64,000 nucleotides of DNA from Pseudomonas sp. G2-4 (GCF_030064125.1 NZ_CP125957.1:3658001-3722000); one strand, 5' to 3'. Positions 1 through 10,143 are shown, numbered from the stretch's first letter. Notes: generated by a model not told the origin, from the letters alone. Program-made: numbers and translations.

Positions 1-1134
1 GTGCAGCCAGGTCGCCAACTGGTGTTCGAAAGGGTCAAGGATTACTGGGGCAAGGACCTGCCGGTCAATCGCGGTAAATACAACTACAACCGAATGGACG
101 TGGAGTTCTACCGCGACAGCGAAGTGGCCTTCGAAGCGTTCAAGGCTGGTGAGTTCGACATCTACATCGAGCATCAGGCCAAGAATTGGGCCAACGGTTA
201 TCATTTCCCGGCGATCAAGCGTGGTGATGTGATCAAGGCACAGATTCCCCACCAGATCCCGACCCAGACCCAGGGCTTGTTCATGAATACCCGGCGCAAC
301 ACATTTGCCGAGGTCAAGGTGCGTGAAGCCTTGGGGCTGATGTTCGATTTCGAGTGGACCAACCGCACGCTGTTCAGTGGCGCCTACAAGCGCACCCTCA
401 GCTATTACCCCAACAGCGAATTCTCCGCCAGCGGCCTTCCGGTGGGCCACGAGTGGTTGCTGCTCAAGCCATACCGTGAACAATTGCCGTCCAAACTGCT
501 CACCGAGCCCTTCAGCTTGTCCAAAACCGATGGTCGCGGCATTCCCCGGGAAACCCTGCGCAAAGCCTTGGCACTCTTGAAGGACGCCGGATGGTCCCTC
601 AACGGCCAACGACTGGTGAACGCCGACAGCCAGCCCCTGAGCTTCGAGATCCTCTTGGTGAATCCGAACCTGGAGCGCATCCTGCAACCCTACGTTGAAA
701 ACCTCGCCAGCATCGGCATCCAGGCCCGGCTGCGCACGGTGGACCGCGCCCAGTACAAACAGCGGCTGGACCAGTTCGACTTCGACATGATCCTGCTGAC
801 CCTGGGCCAGACCCTCAGCCCGGGCCTGGAACAATGGCAGTATTTCCACTCCAGCCAGGTCGGGGTCAAGGGCAGCAAGAACTACGCGGGGATCGCCAAC
901 CCCGTGGTCGATCACTTGTTGGAAAAGCTGCTGGCCGCCCGCACCCGCGACGAACAGGTCGCCGCCGGCAAAGCCCTGGACCGCGTGTTGCTGTGGCAGC
1001 ACTACTGCATCCCCAACTGGTATCTCAATTATCATCGCCTGGCGTACCGCAACCGGTTCGCCTTCGTCACCACGCCGCCCTACACCCTGGGCCTGAGCAG
1101 CTGGTGGCTGAAATCTTCGGAGAAAGATCAATGA
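1..1134 (+). CDS. nppA1: Peptide ABC transporter periplasmic binding protein NppA1 (5' partial)
   Basis: Family 5 (YejA/OppA-type) solute-binding protein; the N-terminus, signal peptide and part of lobe I lie left of the window, because the frame is open from base 1. The visible 377 residues align along their length with the next gene product (shared RVKDYWGKDLPVNRG, KNWAN, FEWTN and GLP blocks), so the two are tandem paralogues. It stops inside the ATG of the next gene (ATGA overlap). The order A1-A2-B-C-D-fabI matches the P. aeruginosa npp locus, known from family work to import peptidyl-nucleoside antibiotics. The symbol rests on this synteny. Confidence 0.88.
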   Translation: MQPGRQLVFERVKDYWGKDLPVNRGKYNYNRMDVEFYRDSEVAFEAFKAGEFDIYIEHQAKNWANGYHFPAIKRGDVIKAQIPHQIPTQTQGLFMNTRRNTFAEVKVREALGLMFDFEWTNRTLFSGAYKRTLSYYPNSEFSASGLPVGHEWLLLKPYREQLPSKLLTEPFSLSKTDGRGIPRETLRKALALLKDAGWSLNGQRLVNADSQPLSFEILLVNPNLERILQPYVENLASIGIQARLRTVDRAQYKQRLDQFDFDMILLTLGQTLSPGLEQWQYFHSSQVGVKGSKNYAGIANPVVDHLLEKLLAARTRDEQVAAGKALDRVLLWQHYCIPNWYLNYHRLAYRNRFAFVTTPPYTLGLSSWWLKSSEKDQ

Positions 1135-2987
1135 AGCCTTTTCGCGCCCTGCTCCTGCAGGCCAGCAGCTTGTTATTCGCCGGGCTGGCCTTCGCCGCGC
1201 CGCAGCACGCCTTGACGTTGTACAACGAACCACCGAGATACCCGGCCGATTTCAAGCATTTCGACTACGTGAACCCCGATGCCCCCAAAGGCGGCGTGTT
1301 CCGCCAGGGCGGGTTTGGTGGTTTCGACAGCCTCAACCCGTTCATCAGCAAAGGTGTACCGGCCGATGACATCGGCCTGATCTACGACACCCTGGCCAAG
1401 CAAGGCTTGGACGAACCCTTCACCGAATACGGTCTGATCGCCGAAAAAATCGAGAAAGCTCCGGACAATGGCTGGGTGCGTTTCTACTTGCGTCCCGAAG
1501 CCCGCTTCAACGACGGTCATCCGCTGCGCGCCGAAGACGTGGTCTTCAGCTTCCAGACCCTGACCAAGGACGGCGCCCCGATGTTTCGCGGGTATTACAA
1601 CGATGTCGCCGAAGTCATCGCCGAAACCCCGCTCAAAGTGCTGTTCAAGTTCAAGCACACCAACAACCGCGAATTGCCGTTGATCCTCGGCCAATTGCCG
1701 GTATTGCCAAAACACTGGTGGGCCGAGCGCGATTTCAACAAAGGCAACCTGGAGATCCCCCTCGGCAGCGGCCCCTACAAGGTCGCCGAAGTAAAGGCCG
1801 GACGCTCGATTCGCTATGAGCGCGTGAAGGACTACTGGGGCAAGGACCTGCCGGTCAATCGCGGCTTCTACAATTTCGACGTACTGACCACCGATTACTA
1901 CCGCGACAACACCGTCGCGGTCGAGGCATTGAAAGCCGGGCAGTTCGATTTCTGGCTGGAGATGACCGCCAAGAACTGGGCCAACGCCTACAACATTCCG
2001 GCCGTAGCCGAAGGTCGACTGATCAAGGAACAGATCCCCAACGGCAACCCTACCGGCATGCAGGGCTTTGTCTACAACCTGCGCCGACCGATCTTCCAGG
2101 ACGTGCGAGTGCGCAAGGCCTTGAGCCTGCTGCTGGATTTCGAGTGGACCAACAAGCAACTGTTCAACGGCGCTTACGCCCGCACCCGCAGCTATTTCGA
2201 AAATTCGGAAATGGCCGCCACCGGCCTGCCCGGTGAAGACGAGCTGAAGATACTCGGACCCCTGCGCGGCAAGATTCCCGAGCAGGTGTTCAGCGAAGCC
2301 TTCCAACCCTCAATGTGCGACGGCAGCGGCATGATCCGCGACCAGCAGCGCAAGGCGTACCAATTGCTGCAAGAAGCCGGCTGGCGCATCGTCGACGACA
2401 AGATGGTCGACGCCCAAGGTAAACCGGTGGTGCTGGAGTTCCTGCTGGCCCAGACCGAATTCGAGCGGGTGCTGCTGCCGTTCAAGCGCAACCTGAGCGA
2501 CCTGGGCATTGAACTGGTAATCCGTCGTGTGGACGTGTCCCAGTACATCAACCGCGTGCGCTCCCGGGATTTCGACCTGGTGGTGGGCAGCTTCCCGCAA
2601 TCCAGTTCGCCGGGTAACGAGCAGCGCGAGTTCTGGATGTCGGCCGCCGCCGACAAGCCTGGCAGCCGCAATACCATGGGCCTGAAGGATCCGGCCGTGG
2701 ACCAGCTGGTGGAGCAACTGATCAACGCCGATTCGCGCAAGAGCCTGGTGGCCCACGCCCGGGCGCTGGACCGGGTCCTGCAATGGGGCTACTACGTGAT
2801 TCCCAACTGGCACATCAAAACCTGGCGCGTGGCCTACTGGAACCATATCGGCCATCCGAAAATCACGCCGACCTATGACATCGGCACCACCACCTGGTGG
2901 GTCAAGCCGGACACCAAGCCTGCGGTGGAAGTAGAAAAACAAGTCATGGAACAACACATCAACGCCGCTCCTGCGAGCGTGGAGTAA
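1131..2987 (+). CDS. nppA2: Peptide ABC transporter periplasmic binding protein NppA2 (YejA-like)
   Basis: 618-residue extracellular solute-binding protein, family 5. The ATG at 1131 overlaps the stop of nppA1 and begins a clear signal peptide (basic MKPFR, hydrophobic LLLQASSLLFAGLA, likely cleavage after AFA near residue 22). The mature protein starts with the YejA-type pattern of a short strand (HALTLYNEPPRYP) followed by FDYVNPDAPKGG. It would deliver oligopeptides or peptide-like compounds to the NppBC permease. An in-frame extension begins upstream but lies inside nppA1 and lacks a signal sequence, so it is not the start. Probably co-transcribed with nppA1 and nppB (3 bases between stop and ATG). 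Confidence 0.92.
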   Translation: MKPFRALLLQASSLLFAGLAFAAPQHALTLYNEPPRYPADFKHFDYVNPDAPKGGVFRQGGFGGFDSLNPFISKGVPADDIGLIYDTLAKQGLDEPFTEYGLIAEKIEKAPDNGWVRFYLRPEARFNDGHPLRAEDVVFSFQTLTKDGAPMFRGYYNDVAEVIAETPLKVLFKFKHTNNRELPLILGQLPVLPKHWWAERDFNKGNLEIPLGSGPYKVAEVKAGRSIRYERVKDYWGKDLPVNRGFYNFDVLTTDYYRDNTVAVEALKAGQFDFWLEMTAKNWANAYNIPAVAEGRLIKEQIPNGNPTGMQGFVYNLRRPIFQDVRVRKALSLLLDFEWTNKQLFNGAYARTRSYFENSEMAATGLPGEDELKILGPLRGKIPEQVFSEAFQPSMCDGSGMIRDQQRKAYQLLQEAGWRIVDDKMVDAQGKPVVLEFLLAQTEFERVLLPFKRNLSDLGIELVIRRVDVSQYINRVRSRDFDLVVGSFPQSSSPGNEQREFWMSAAADKPGSRNTMGLKDPAVDQLVEQLINADSRKSLVAHARALDRVLQWGYYVIPNWHIKTWRVAYWNHIGHPKITPTYDIGTTTWWVKPDTKPAVEVEKQVMEQHINAAPASVE

Positions 2988-2990
2988 ACG

Positions 2991-4064
2991 ATGCTGGCTT
3001 ACATCTTTAGGCGGCTGCTGCTGATCATCCCGACCCTGTTCGGCATCCTGTTGATCAACTTCGTCATCATCCAGGCCGCGCCCGGCGGGCCAGTGGAGCA
3101 AATGATCGCCAAGCTCGAAGGTTTCGAAGGTGCCACCAGCCGCATTGCCGGCGGCGGCGCCGAAGTGTCGGTGGCCGGATCCTCCTATCGCGGCGCCCAG
3201 GGCCTGGACCCGGGACTGGTCAAGGAAATCGAGCGCATGTACGGCTTCGACAAGTCGGCCCCCGAACGCCTGTGGATCATGATCAAGAACTACGCCCAAC
3301 TGGACTTCGGCGACAGTTTCTTCCGCGATGCCAAGGTCATCGACCTGATCAAGGAAAAGATGCCGGTGTCCATCTCCCTCGGGCTGTGGAGCACGCTGAT
3401 CATGTACCTGGTGTCGATCCCGCTGGGGATCGCCAAGGCCACGCGGCATGGCAGCCATTTCGACGTGTGGACCAGTTCGGCGATCATCGTCGGCTACGCG
3501 ATCCCGTCGTTCCTGTTCGCCATCCTGCTGATCGTGGTGTTTGCCGGCGGCAGTTATTTCGATTGGTTCCCGTTGCGCGGACTGACCTCCAACAATTTTG
3601 ACGAACTGAGCATGGGCGGCAAGATTCTCGATTACTTCTGGCACCTGGCCTTGCCCGTGACTGCCTTGGTGATCGGCAACTTCGCCACCATGACCCTGCT
3701 GACCAAGAACAGCTTCCTCGATGAAATCAACAAACAGTACGTGGTCACCGCCAAGGCCAAGGGCCTGACCCGTCATCGGGTGCTCTACGGCCACGTCTTC
3801 CGTAACGCCATGCTGCTGGTGATCGCCGGCTTCCCCTCCGCGTTCATCGGGATATTCTTCACCGGCTCCTTGCTGGTGGAAGTGATCTTCTCCCTCGACG
3901 GCCTTGGGCTGATGAGTTTCGAAGCGGCCATCAACCGCGACTACCCGGTGGTGTTCGGCACTCTGTTTATCTTCACCCTGCTGGGGCTGGTGGTGAAGCT
4001 GATCGGCGACCTGACCTACACCTTTGTCGATCCACGCATCGACTTCGAAAGCCGGGAGCATTGA
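2991..4064 (+). CDS. nppB: Peptide ABC transporter permease NppB (YejB-like)
   Basis: 357-residue inner-membrane permease of the DppB/YejB type. It shows an N-terminal membrane helix ([19 protein letters not shown]), the long periplasmic insertion typical of YejB (about residues 35-105) and then the binding-protein-dependent transport core with an EAA-like loop ([19 protein letters not shown]). With nppC it forms the channel. Start ATG at 2991, three bases after the nppA2 stop; its own stop is followed one base later by the nppC ATG, so translation is coupled. Confidence 0.93.
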   Translation: MLAYIFRRLLLIIPTLFGILLINFVIIQAAPGGPVEQMIAKLEGFEGATSRIAGGGAEVSVAGSSYRGAQGLDPGLVKEIERMYGFDKSAPERLWIMIKNYAQLDFGDSFFRDAKVIDLIKEKMPVSISLGLWSTLIMYLVSIPLGIAKATRHGSHFDVWTSSAIIVGYAIPSFLFAILLIVVFAGGSYFDWFPLRGLTSNNFDELSMGGKILDYFWHLALPVTALVIGNFATMTLLTKNSFLDEINKQYVVTAKAKGLTRHRVLYGHVFRNAMLLVIAGFPSAFIGIFFTGSLLVEVIFSLDGLGLMSFEAAINRDYPVVFGTLFIFTLLGLVVKLIGDLTYTFVDPRIDFESREH

Positions 4065-4065
4065 G

Positions 4066-5085
4066 ATGAACCTGTCCCCTCTCAATCGCCGCCGCTTCGA
4101 ATTGTTCAAGGCCAACAAGCGTGGCTGGTGGTCACTGTGGCTGTTTTTGATCCTGTTCGGGCTGAGCCTGGGCGCCGAGTTGATCGCCAACGACAAACCG
4201 CTGGTGGTGCATTACGACGACGGCTGGTATTTCCCGGCCCTCAAGCGCTACCCGGAAACCACGTTCGGCGGCGAATTTCCGCTGGAAGCCAACTACAAGA
4301 GCCCGTACATCCGTGAGTTGTTGGCCGCCAAAGACGCCTGGGTGCTGTGGGCGCCGATTCCGTTCAGCTACCAGAGCATCAACTACGACCTTAAGGTCCC
4401 GGCGCCAGCACCGCCTTCGGCCATGAACTGGCTGGGCACCGACGACCAGGGCCGCGATGTCCTGGCGCGGGTGATCTACGGCTTCCGCATCTCGGTGCTG
4501 TTCGCCCTGACCCTGACGGTGCTCAGTTCGATCATCGGCGTGATCGCCGGCGCCTTGCAGGGTTTCTATGGCGGCTGGGTCGATCTGGCCGGCCAGCGTT
4601 TCCTGGAGATCTGGTCCGGGCTGCCGGTGCTGTACCTGTTGATCATCCTCGCCAGTTTCGTACAGCCGAACTTCTGGTGGCTGCTGGGTATCATGCTGCT
4701 GTTTTCCTGGATGAGCCTGGTGGACGTGGTGCGCGCCGAGTTCCTGCGCGGACGCAACCTGGAGTACGTACGCGCCGCACGGGCGCTGGGCATGCAGAAC
4801 GGGGCGATCATGTTCCGCCACATCCTGCCCAACGCCATGGTCTCGACCATGACCTTCATGCCGTTCATCCTCACGGGTGCCATCGGCACCCTCACCGCCC
4901 TGGATTTTCTCGGTTTCGGCTTGCCTGCCGGCTCGCCATCCCTGGGCGAGCTGGTGGCCCAGGGCAAATCCAACCTCCAGGCGCCGTGGCTGGGCATGAG
5001 CGCGTTCGCCGTGCTGGCGCTGATGCTGAGCCTGTTGGTGTTCATCGGCGAGTCCGCTCGCGATGCCTTCGATCCGAGGAAGTGA
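4066..5085 (+). CDS. nppC: Peptide ABC transporter permease NppC (YejE-like)
   Basis: 339-residue second permease subunit (DppC/YejE type). The N-terminal oppC-like segment (LNRRRFELFKANKRGWWSL) precedes the first membrane helix. A large periplasmic loop follows, then the GTDDQGRDVLARVIYGFRIS block and the EAA loop (ARALGMQNGAIMFRHILPNA). An upstream in-frame ATG at 4024 exists, but it lies inside nppB. The ATG at 4066 gives the conserved family N-terminus and sits one base after the nppB stop, so it is preferred. Confidence 0.92.
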   Translation: MNLSPLNRRRFELFKANKRGWWSLWLFLILFGLSLGAELIANDKPLVVHYDDGWYFPALKRYPETTFGGEFPLEANYKSPYIRELLAAKDAWVLWAPIPFSYQSINYDLKVPAPAPPSAMNWLGTDDQGRDVLARVIYGFRISVLFALTLTVLSSIIGVIAGALQGFYGGWVDLAGQRFLEIWSGLPVLYLLIILASFVQPNFWWLLGIMLLFSWMSLVDVVRAEFLRGRNLEYVRAARALGMQNGAIMFRHILPNAMVSTMTFMPFILTGAIGTLTALDFLGFGLPAGSPSLGELVAQGKSNLQAPWLGMSAFAVLALMLSLLVFIGESARDAFDPRK

Positions 5086-5086
5086 T

Positions 5087-6697
5087 ATGAACCAGGACAA
5101 TCTGATCGAAGTACGCGACCTGGCGGTGGAATTCATTGTCGGCGAACGCCGCCAACGCGTAGTCGAGGGCGTCAGTTTCGATATCAAGCGCGGCGAAACC
5201 CTGGCCCTGGTGGGTGAAAGTGGCTCGGGCAAGTCGGTCACCGCCCACTCGATCCTGCGGTTGCTGCCCTACCCGCTGGCCCACCACCCGACCGGGACCA
5301 TTCAGTACGCCGGGCAGGATTTGCTGGGGCTGAAAGAAAAAACCATCCGTCATATCCGCGGCAACCGGATCGCGATGATCTTCCAGGAACCGATGACGTC
5401 CCTGAACCCGCTGCACTGCATTGAAAAACAGATCAATGAAGTGCTCGGCATTCACAAAGGCCTGAGCGGCAAGGTGGCGAGCCGCCGGACCCTTGAGTTG
5501 CTGGAGCTGGTCGGCATCCCCGAGCCCCATAAGCGCCTCAAGGCCCTGCCCCATGAATTGTCCGGGGGCCAGCGCCAGCGGGTGATGATCGCCATGGCCC
5601 TGGCCAACGAGCCGGAGTTGCTGATCGCCGACGAACCGACCACGGCCCTGGACGTCACCGTCCAGCTGAAAATCCTCGAATTGCTCAAGGAGTTGCAGGC
5701 GCGATTGGGCATGTCGCTGCTGCTGATCAGCCACGATTTGAACCTGGTGCGAAGAATTGCTCACCGCGTATGTGTCATGCAGCGCGGTTGCATCGTCGAA
5801 CAGGCATCGTGCGAAGAGTTGTTCCGCGCGCCACAGCATCCGTACACTCGGGAATTGCTGGCCGCCGAGCCCAGCGGCACCCCGGCGACCAACGTCGTCG
5901 GCCCGCCGCTGTTGCAGGTCGAAGACCTGAAAGTCTGGTTCCCGATCAAGAAAGGTTTGTTCAAACGCACGGTAGACTACATCAAGGCCGTAGACGGTGT
6001 CCGCTTCAGCCTGCCCCAGGGCCAGACCCTGGGTATCGTTGGCGAAAGTGGTTCCGGCAAGTCCACCCTGGGCCTGGCGATCTTGCGGTTGATCGGCAGC
6101 CAGGGCGGGATCCGCTTCGAAGACAAGCAACTCGATAGCCTGACGCAGCAACAGGTCCGGCCGCTGCGCCGGGAGATGCAAGTGGTGTTTCAGGACCCGT
6201 TCGGCAGCCTGAGCCCACGGATGTGTGTGAGCCAGATCGTCGGCGAAGGCCTGCGGATCCACAAAATCGGCAGCGAAGCCGAACAGGAACAAGCGATAAT
6301 CGCGGCATTGAAGGAGGTAGGCCTGGACCCGGAAACCCGGAACCGCTACCCCCATGAATTTTCCGGAGGGCAACGGCAGCGTATCGCCATTGCCCGGGCC
6401 CTGGTGCTCAAGCCGGCGTTGATTCTGCTGGATGAACCGACGTCGGCCCTGGACCGTACCGTGCAACGCCAGGTGGTGGAGCTGTTGCGGTCATTGCAAA
6501 CCAAGTACAACCTGACGTACCTGTTTATCAGCCATGACCTGGCTGTCGTCAAAGCGCTGAGCCACCAGCTGATGGTGGTCAAGCATGGCCAAGTGGTCGA
6601 ACAAGGTGATGCCCGCAGCATATTCGCCGCGCCGCAACACCCCTATACACAGCAGTTGCTGGAGGCCGCCTTCCTGGCCCCAACAGCTGCCGAATAA
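5087..6697 (+). CDS. nppD: Peptide ABC transporter ATP-binding protein NppD (YejF-like, double ATPase)
   Basis: 536-residue fused ATPase with two complete ABC domains. The first has Walker A GESGSGKS, signature LSGGQRQR and Walker B LLIADEPT. The second has [16 protein letters not shown] and LILLDEPT. Each domain ends in an oligopeptide-transporter C-terminal segment (QHPYTRELL and QHPYTQQLL). Both halves keep the catalytic residues. It energises import through NppB and NppC. Start ATG at 5087 follows the nppC stop by one base. The gene is followed 19 bases later by fabI. Confidence 0.93.
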   Translation: MNQDNLIEVRDLAVEFIVGERRQRVVEGVSFDIKRGETLALVGESGSGKSVTAHSILRLLPYPLAHHPTGTIQYAGQDLLGLKEKTIRHIRGNRIAMIFQEPMTSLNPLHCIEKQINEVLGIHKGLSGKVASRRTLELLELVGIPEPHKRLKALPHELSGGQRQRVMIAMALANEPELLIADEPTTALDVTVQLKILELLKELQARLGMSLLLISHDLNLVRRIAHRVCVMQRGCIVEQASCEELFRAPQHPYTRELLAAEPSGTPATNVVGPPLLQVEDLKVWFPIKKGLFKRTVDYIKAVDGVRFSLPQGQTLGIVGESGSGKSTLGLAILRLIGSQGGIRFEDKQLDSLTQQQVRPLRREMQVVFQDPFGSLSPRMCVSQIVGEGLRIHKIGSEAEQEQAIIAALKEVGLDPETRNRYPHEFSGGQRQRIAIARALVLKPALILLDEPTSALDRTVQRQVVELLRSLQTKYNLTYLFISHDLAVVKALSHQLMVVKHGQVVEQGDARSIFAAPQHPYTQQLLEAAFLAPTAAE

Positions 6698-6716
6698 CCT
6701 GAAAGAGGAGCAACAC

Positions 6717-7511
6717 ATGGGTTTTCTCGCCGGTAAGCGCGTACTGATCGTCGGTGTCGCCAGCAAGCTGTCCATCGCATCCGGCATCGCCGCCGCCATG
6801 CATCGCGAGGGCGCTGAGCTTGCCTTCACTTATCAGAACGACAAACTCAAGGGTCGTGTCGAAGAGTTCGCACAAGGCTGGGGCTCGAGCCCTGAACTGT
6901 GCTTCCCGTGCGACGTGGCCAGTGATGAAGAAATCGCCAAGGTCTTCGAAGCATTGAGCAAGAAGTGGGACGGCCTGGACTGCATCGTGCACTCCGTGGG
7001 CTTTGCCCCGGGCGACCAGCTGGACGGCGACTTCACCGAAGCCACCACCCGCGAAGGTTTCCGCATCGCCCACGACATCAGCGCCTACAGCTTCGTGGCC
7101 CTGGCCAAGGCCGGTCGCGAAATGATGAAAGGCCGCAACGGCAGCCTGCTGACCCTGTCGTACCTGGGCGCCGAGCGCACCATGCCGAACTACAACGTCA
7201 TGGGTATGGCCAAGGCTTCCCTGGAAGCTGGCGTGCGTTATCTGGCCGGCTCCCTGGGCCCGGACGGCACCCGCGTCAACTGCGTATCGGCAGGTCCGAT
7301 CCGCACCCTCGCCGCTTCCGGCATCAAGAATTTCCGCAAGATGCTGGCGGCCAACGAAGCGCAAACCCCGCTGCGTCGCAACGTCACCATCGAAGAAGTC
7401 GGCAACGCCGGCGCCTTTCTGTGCTCGGACCTGGCGTCGGGCATCAGCGGTGAAATCATGTACGTGGACGGCGGCTTCAACACCACCGCCATGGGTAATC
7501 TCGAAGAGTAA
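6717..7511 (+). CDS. fabI: Enoyl-[acyl-carrier-protein] reductase (NADH) FabI
   Basis: 264 residues, the usual FabI length (262 in E. coli). It reduces trans-2-enoyl-ACP in the last step of each fatty-acid elongation cycle in the cytosol and is the triclosan target. Visible: the divergent Rossmann start with the [13 protein letters not shown] loop, catalytic Tyr149 and Tyr159 and Lys166 in [19 protein letters not shown]. The ATG at 6717 has GAGGAG a few bases upstream; a longer in-frame start at 6585 lies inside nppD. A strong terminator follows. The linkage of npp and fabI is the Pseudomonas arrangement. Confidence 0.97.
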   Translation: MGFLAGKRVLIVGVASKLSIASGIAAAMHREGAELAFTYQNDKLKGRVEEFAQGWGSSPELCFPCDVASDEEIAKVFEALSKKWDGLDCIVHSVGFAPGDQLDGDFTEATTREGFRIAHDISAYSFVALAKAGREMMKGRNGSLLTLSYLGAERTMPNYNVMGMAKASLEAGVRYLAGSLGPDGTRVNCVSAGPIRTLAASGIKNFRKMLAANEAQTPLRRNVTIEEVGNAGAFLCSDLASGISGEIMYVDGGFNTTAMGNLEE

Positions 7512-7532
7512 TCTTCGCTTCAGCGCTGCATA

Positions 7533-7573
7533 AAAACGCCGCTTGCCCTGAAAAGGACAAGCGGCGTTTTTTT
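7533..7573 (+). terminator. Rho-independent terminator after fabI
   Basis: Inverted arms AACGCCGCTTG and CAAGCGGCGTT enclose a 12-base loop and run into a stretch of seven T. It lies 22 bases after the fabI stop. Confidence 0.92.
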
Positions 7574-7605
7574 GTCCCCCTATTTCCCAGTCGCCACAGT
7601 CCACC

Positions 7606-8097
7606 TCTGGGAGCCAGCTTGCTCGCGATAGCGGCGGGTCAGTGTGCAGTGATATTGGCTGTGCCGCCGTCATCGCGAGCAAGCTCGCTCCCACATTGGT
7701 GCCGGGCGGGTCATAGAACTTACATCCGCCACAAATCCCCTGTGGGAGCCAGCTTGCTGGCGATAGCGGTGGGTCAGTGTGCAGTGATATTGGCTGTGCC
7801 GCCGTCATCGCGAGCAGGCTCGCTCCCACATTGGTTCCGGGCGGGTCACAGAACTTACATCCACCACAAACCCCCTGTGGGAGCCAGCTTGCTCGCGATA
7901 GCGGCGGGTCAGTTTGCAGTGATATTGGCTGTGCCGCCGTCTTCGCGAGCAGGCTCGCTCCCACGTTGGTTCCGGGTGTTCACAGAGCTTACATCCACCA
8001 CAAATCCCCTGTGGGAGCGAGCCTGCTCGCGATAGCGGCGGGTCAGTGTGCAGTGATATTGGCTGTGCCGCCGTCATCGCGAGCAGCGAGCCCACAC
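7606..8097. repeat. Tandem array of four paired REP elements (BIME-like)
   Basis: Four head-to-tail units of about 135 bases start at 7608, 7743, 7878 and 8012. Each holds one REP copy (TGGGAGCCAGCTTGCTCGCG or close variants) and, about 50 bases on, its inverted partner (CGCGAGCAGGCTCGCTCCCA). They are joined by a nearly identical linker (CAGTGATATTGGCTGTGCCG). The last inverted copy is shortened. Open frames through the array on both strands are repeat translation, not genes. The array fills the space between the fabI terminator and the convergent cyclase gene. Confidence 0.93.
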
Positions 8098-8100
8098 CAA

Positions 8101-9063
8101 CTAGCGGCGCAATGCCTGTTTCTGGGTATACATGGCCGCATCCGCCTCGGCCAACAGGCTGTCGATTGACGAATGCCGCCGGGGGTCGTATTCGATCTGG
8201 CCCACGCTGAAGTGGATGTCATAGCCGCGATGCAGCATCGCATTGCGTTCATCGAGGATTTCCTTGAGCCGCGCCACAATCGCCGAGGTCTCGACATGGG
8301 AAGAGCCGGTGAGCAACGCCACGAACTCATCGCCGCCCAAACGGCCGATCACATCGCTTTCGCGAAAGGCGATGCGCAACACGTCGGCGAATGTCTTCAG
8401 CGCAGCGTCGCCCTCGGCGTGCCCGAAGCGGTCATTAATGGACTTGAAATCATTGAGATCGAAGAACAGCAACGTCGCCGGGCGCGACAAGCGGTCGCAA
8501 ACGCTCAATCCATGCTGGGCGAGCATCTTGAAGCCGCGCCGGTTGGACAGCAGGGTCAGTTCGTCCAGGCTCGCCATCTGCACAGCAATCATTTCCTGCT
8601 CGGCCATGCGTGCCAGGTCACGCAGCAGCTCGCGCTCTTCATCGTTCAGGGTGCGCGGCCGGGTGTCGAGCAGGCACAATGTGCCGAGCTTGCTGCCGTC
8701 CTCCAGCCCCAGGGGATACCCCGCATAGAAGCGAATACGCGGTGCGTCCGTGACCAGCGGGTTGTCGTGAAACCGCTCATCCTGTTCCGCGTCGCAGATT
8801 TCCAGGATCTGATCCTGCAAAATCGCATGCCCGCAGAAGGAAATCTCCCGCGAGGTTTCACAGGCCTCCAGGCCGGTACGGGACTTGAACCACTGGCGGT
8901 TGCTGTCCACCAGGGATACCAGCGCAATGGGCACATCAAACAAACGCCGGGCAAGCCGGGTCAGACGGTCAAACCGCTCCTCGGGCGCGGTGTCGAGCAG
9001 TTTGAGCGAGTGCAAATTCTTGAGGCGAACGGCTTCGTTGTCCGGTTTACCTGGCGCAAGCAT
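8101..9063 (-). CDS. GAF-GGDEF diguanylate cyclase
   Basis: 320 residues. An N-terminal GAF domain (about residues 20-150, with PPEERFDRLTR-like and DVPIALVSLVDSNRQWFKS blocks) senses an unknown signal. A C-terminal GGDEF domain (about 160-320) would make cyclic di-GMP from two GTP. The active site is the canonical GGDEF at 243-247, and the inhibitory RxxD site is present five residues before it (RESD, 234-237), so product inhibition is expected. I chose the ATG at 9063 because GGAG lies six bases upstream; an ATG at 9075 would add four residues and has no good ribosome site. No transmembrane segment is seen. Confidence 0.9.
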   Translation of the reverse strand: MLAPGKPDNEAVRLKNLHSLKLLDTAPEERFDRLTRLARRLFDVPIALVSLVDSNRQWFKSRTGLEACETSREISFCGHAILQDQILEICDAEQDERFHDNPLVTDAPRIRFYAGYPLGLEDGSKLGTLCLLDTRPRTLNDEERELLRDLARMAEQEMIAVQMASLDELTLLSNRRGFKMLAQHGLSVCDRLSRPATLLFFDLNDFKSINDRFGHAEGDAALKTFADVLRIAFRESDVIGRLGGDEFVALLTGSSHVETSAIVARLKEILDERNAMLHRGYDIHFSVGQIEYDPRRHSSIDSLLAEADAAMYTQKQALRR

Positions 9064-9200
9064 CGGGAACTCCATCGGCGGGACTTTTTGAAGTCTAGTC
9101 CAGGCCCACGCCCCTTCAAACCCAACGGCCAAATCAATCGGGCATTTGTCGGCGAGGGCTAATACACTGCTTCACAGGTTCAGGACGAGGACGTTCAGCG

Positions 9201-10025
9201 ATGAAGCACGCTACCCATGACGCCGCCCCACGCTTCTGGCGCGATGCAGCCCTGCCTTTCATCGAAGCCCGAGCCATCGCCGATGGGCGCAAAGTCTGCT
9301 ATTCACGTCACTCCCACGACCACTTTTCCATCGGTGCGATCACCGCCGGGCGCAGCACCTATATTCACGAACGTTCGAATTTCCAGGTGCAGAGCGGCAC
9401 GGTGGTGCTGATGAACCCCGGCGATGTCCATGCGTGCAACCCCATCGACGATGAGCCCTGGTCGTATGTGATGCTGTACGTCGATACCCAATGGCTCAGG
9501 GATTTGCAACGCCGTATCGGTTTTGATGAAACCCTGGAATTCCAGAGCTTCTCCACGACCCACAGCCGCGACGTCGAGCTGTTTGCCGCGCTACAAGGAT
9601 TGTATGAGCAACTGGTGGATGAGCGGCTCGACACCGACCGCAAGCGCACCGCCGCCGAGGCGTTTTTCACCGATCTGCAACAACGCCTCAACCCTGCCGG
9701 CCGTCCGGACCGGGGCAGCCATCCGGGGTTGATGCGCGCAGCGCAGTTCATCCACGACCATTGCACCGAAGCGTTGAAGCTCGAAGATATCTGCACCGCG
9801 GCGCAACTCTCGCCGTCTTACCTGAGCCGCGCCTTCAAGCGCCATTACGGGATGACGCCCCATGCGTTCCTGGTCAACCGCCGGATCCAGTTCGCCCGCC
9901 GCCAACTGCGCGAAGGCAAGCTGATCGCCGACGTGGCGCTGGACAGCGGGTTTGCCGACCAGGCGCATTTTCAGCGGGCCTTCAAACAACACCTGGCCGC
10001 TACGCCGGGCCAGTATCGCGGTTGA
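9201..10025 (+). CDS. AraC-family transcriptional regulator
   Basis: 274 residues. The N-terminal half is a cupin-type AraC ligand domain (HSHDHFSIGAITAG, then MNPGDVHACNP). The C-terminal 100 residues carry two helix-turn-helix motifs (KLEDICTAAQLSPSYLSRAFKRH and the IADVALDSGFADQAHFQRAFK region, described by position 190-270). ATG at 9201 with GAGG ten bases upstream. It faces the LysE exporter gene across a REP pair; AraC-LysE neighbours are common in Pseudomonas, so control of that exporter is a reasonable inference. The ligand is unknown. Confidence 0.9.
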   Translation: MKHATHDAAPRFWRDAALPFIEARAIADGRKVCYSRHSHDHFSIGAITAGRSTYIHERSNFQVQSGTVVLMNPGDVHACNPIDDEPWSYVMLYVDTQWLRDLQRRIGFDETLEFQSFSTTHSRDVELFAALQGLYEQLVDERLDTDRKRTAAEAFFTDLQQRLNPAGRPDRGSHPGLMRAAQFIHDHCTEALKLEDICTAAQLSPSYLSRAFKRHYGMTPHAFLVNRRIQFARRQLREGKLIADVALDSGFADQAHFQRAFKQHLAATPGQYRG

Positions 10026-10046
10026 TGCCGACTCCCCACATACTTC

Positions 10047-10143
10047 TGTGGCGAGGGAGCTTGCTCCCGCTGGGCTACGCAGTAGCCCCACTGACCTTTG
10101 GCGACTGCTGCGCAGTCGAGCGGGAGCAAGCTCCCTCGCCACA
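10047..10143. repeat. Paired REP elements, GGCGAGGGAGC family (short form)
   Basis: TGTGGCGAGGGAGCTTGCTC at the left and its inverted copy GAGCAAGCTCCCTCGCCACA at the right, with short secondary hairpins between. It lies between the convergent AraC and LysE genes and could act as a bidirectional transcript end. Confidence 0.9.

Noticed and set aside
2310..4196. Long open frame on the minus strand (about 628 codons) opposite nppA2/nppB
   Set aside because: His/Gln/Asp-rich composition typical of antisense translation of GC-rich genes; fully covered by well-matched transporter genes on the plus strand.
7606..8097. CRISPR-like spaced repeats
   Set aside because: Repeat units are about 135 bases, linkers are nearly identical, and each unit contains an inverted pair; this is a REP/BIME array, and no cas gene is near.
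7619..8169. Repetitive open frames (SSRAGSLPHW-type repeats) within the REP array
   Set aside because: They are direct translations of the repeat units in several frames and lack ribosome sites.
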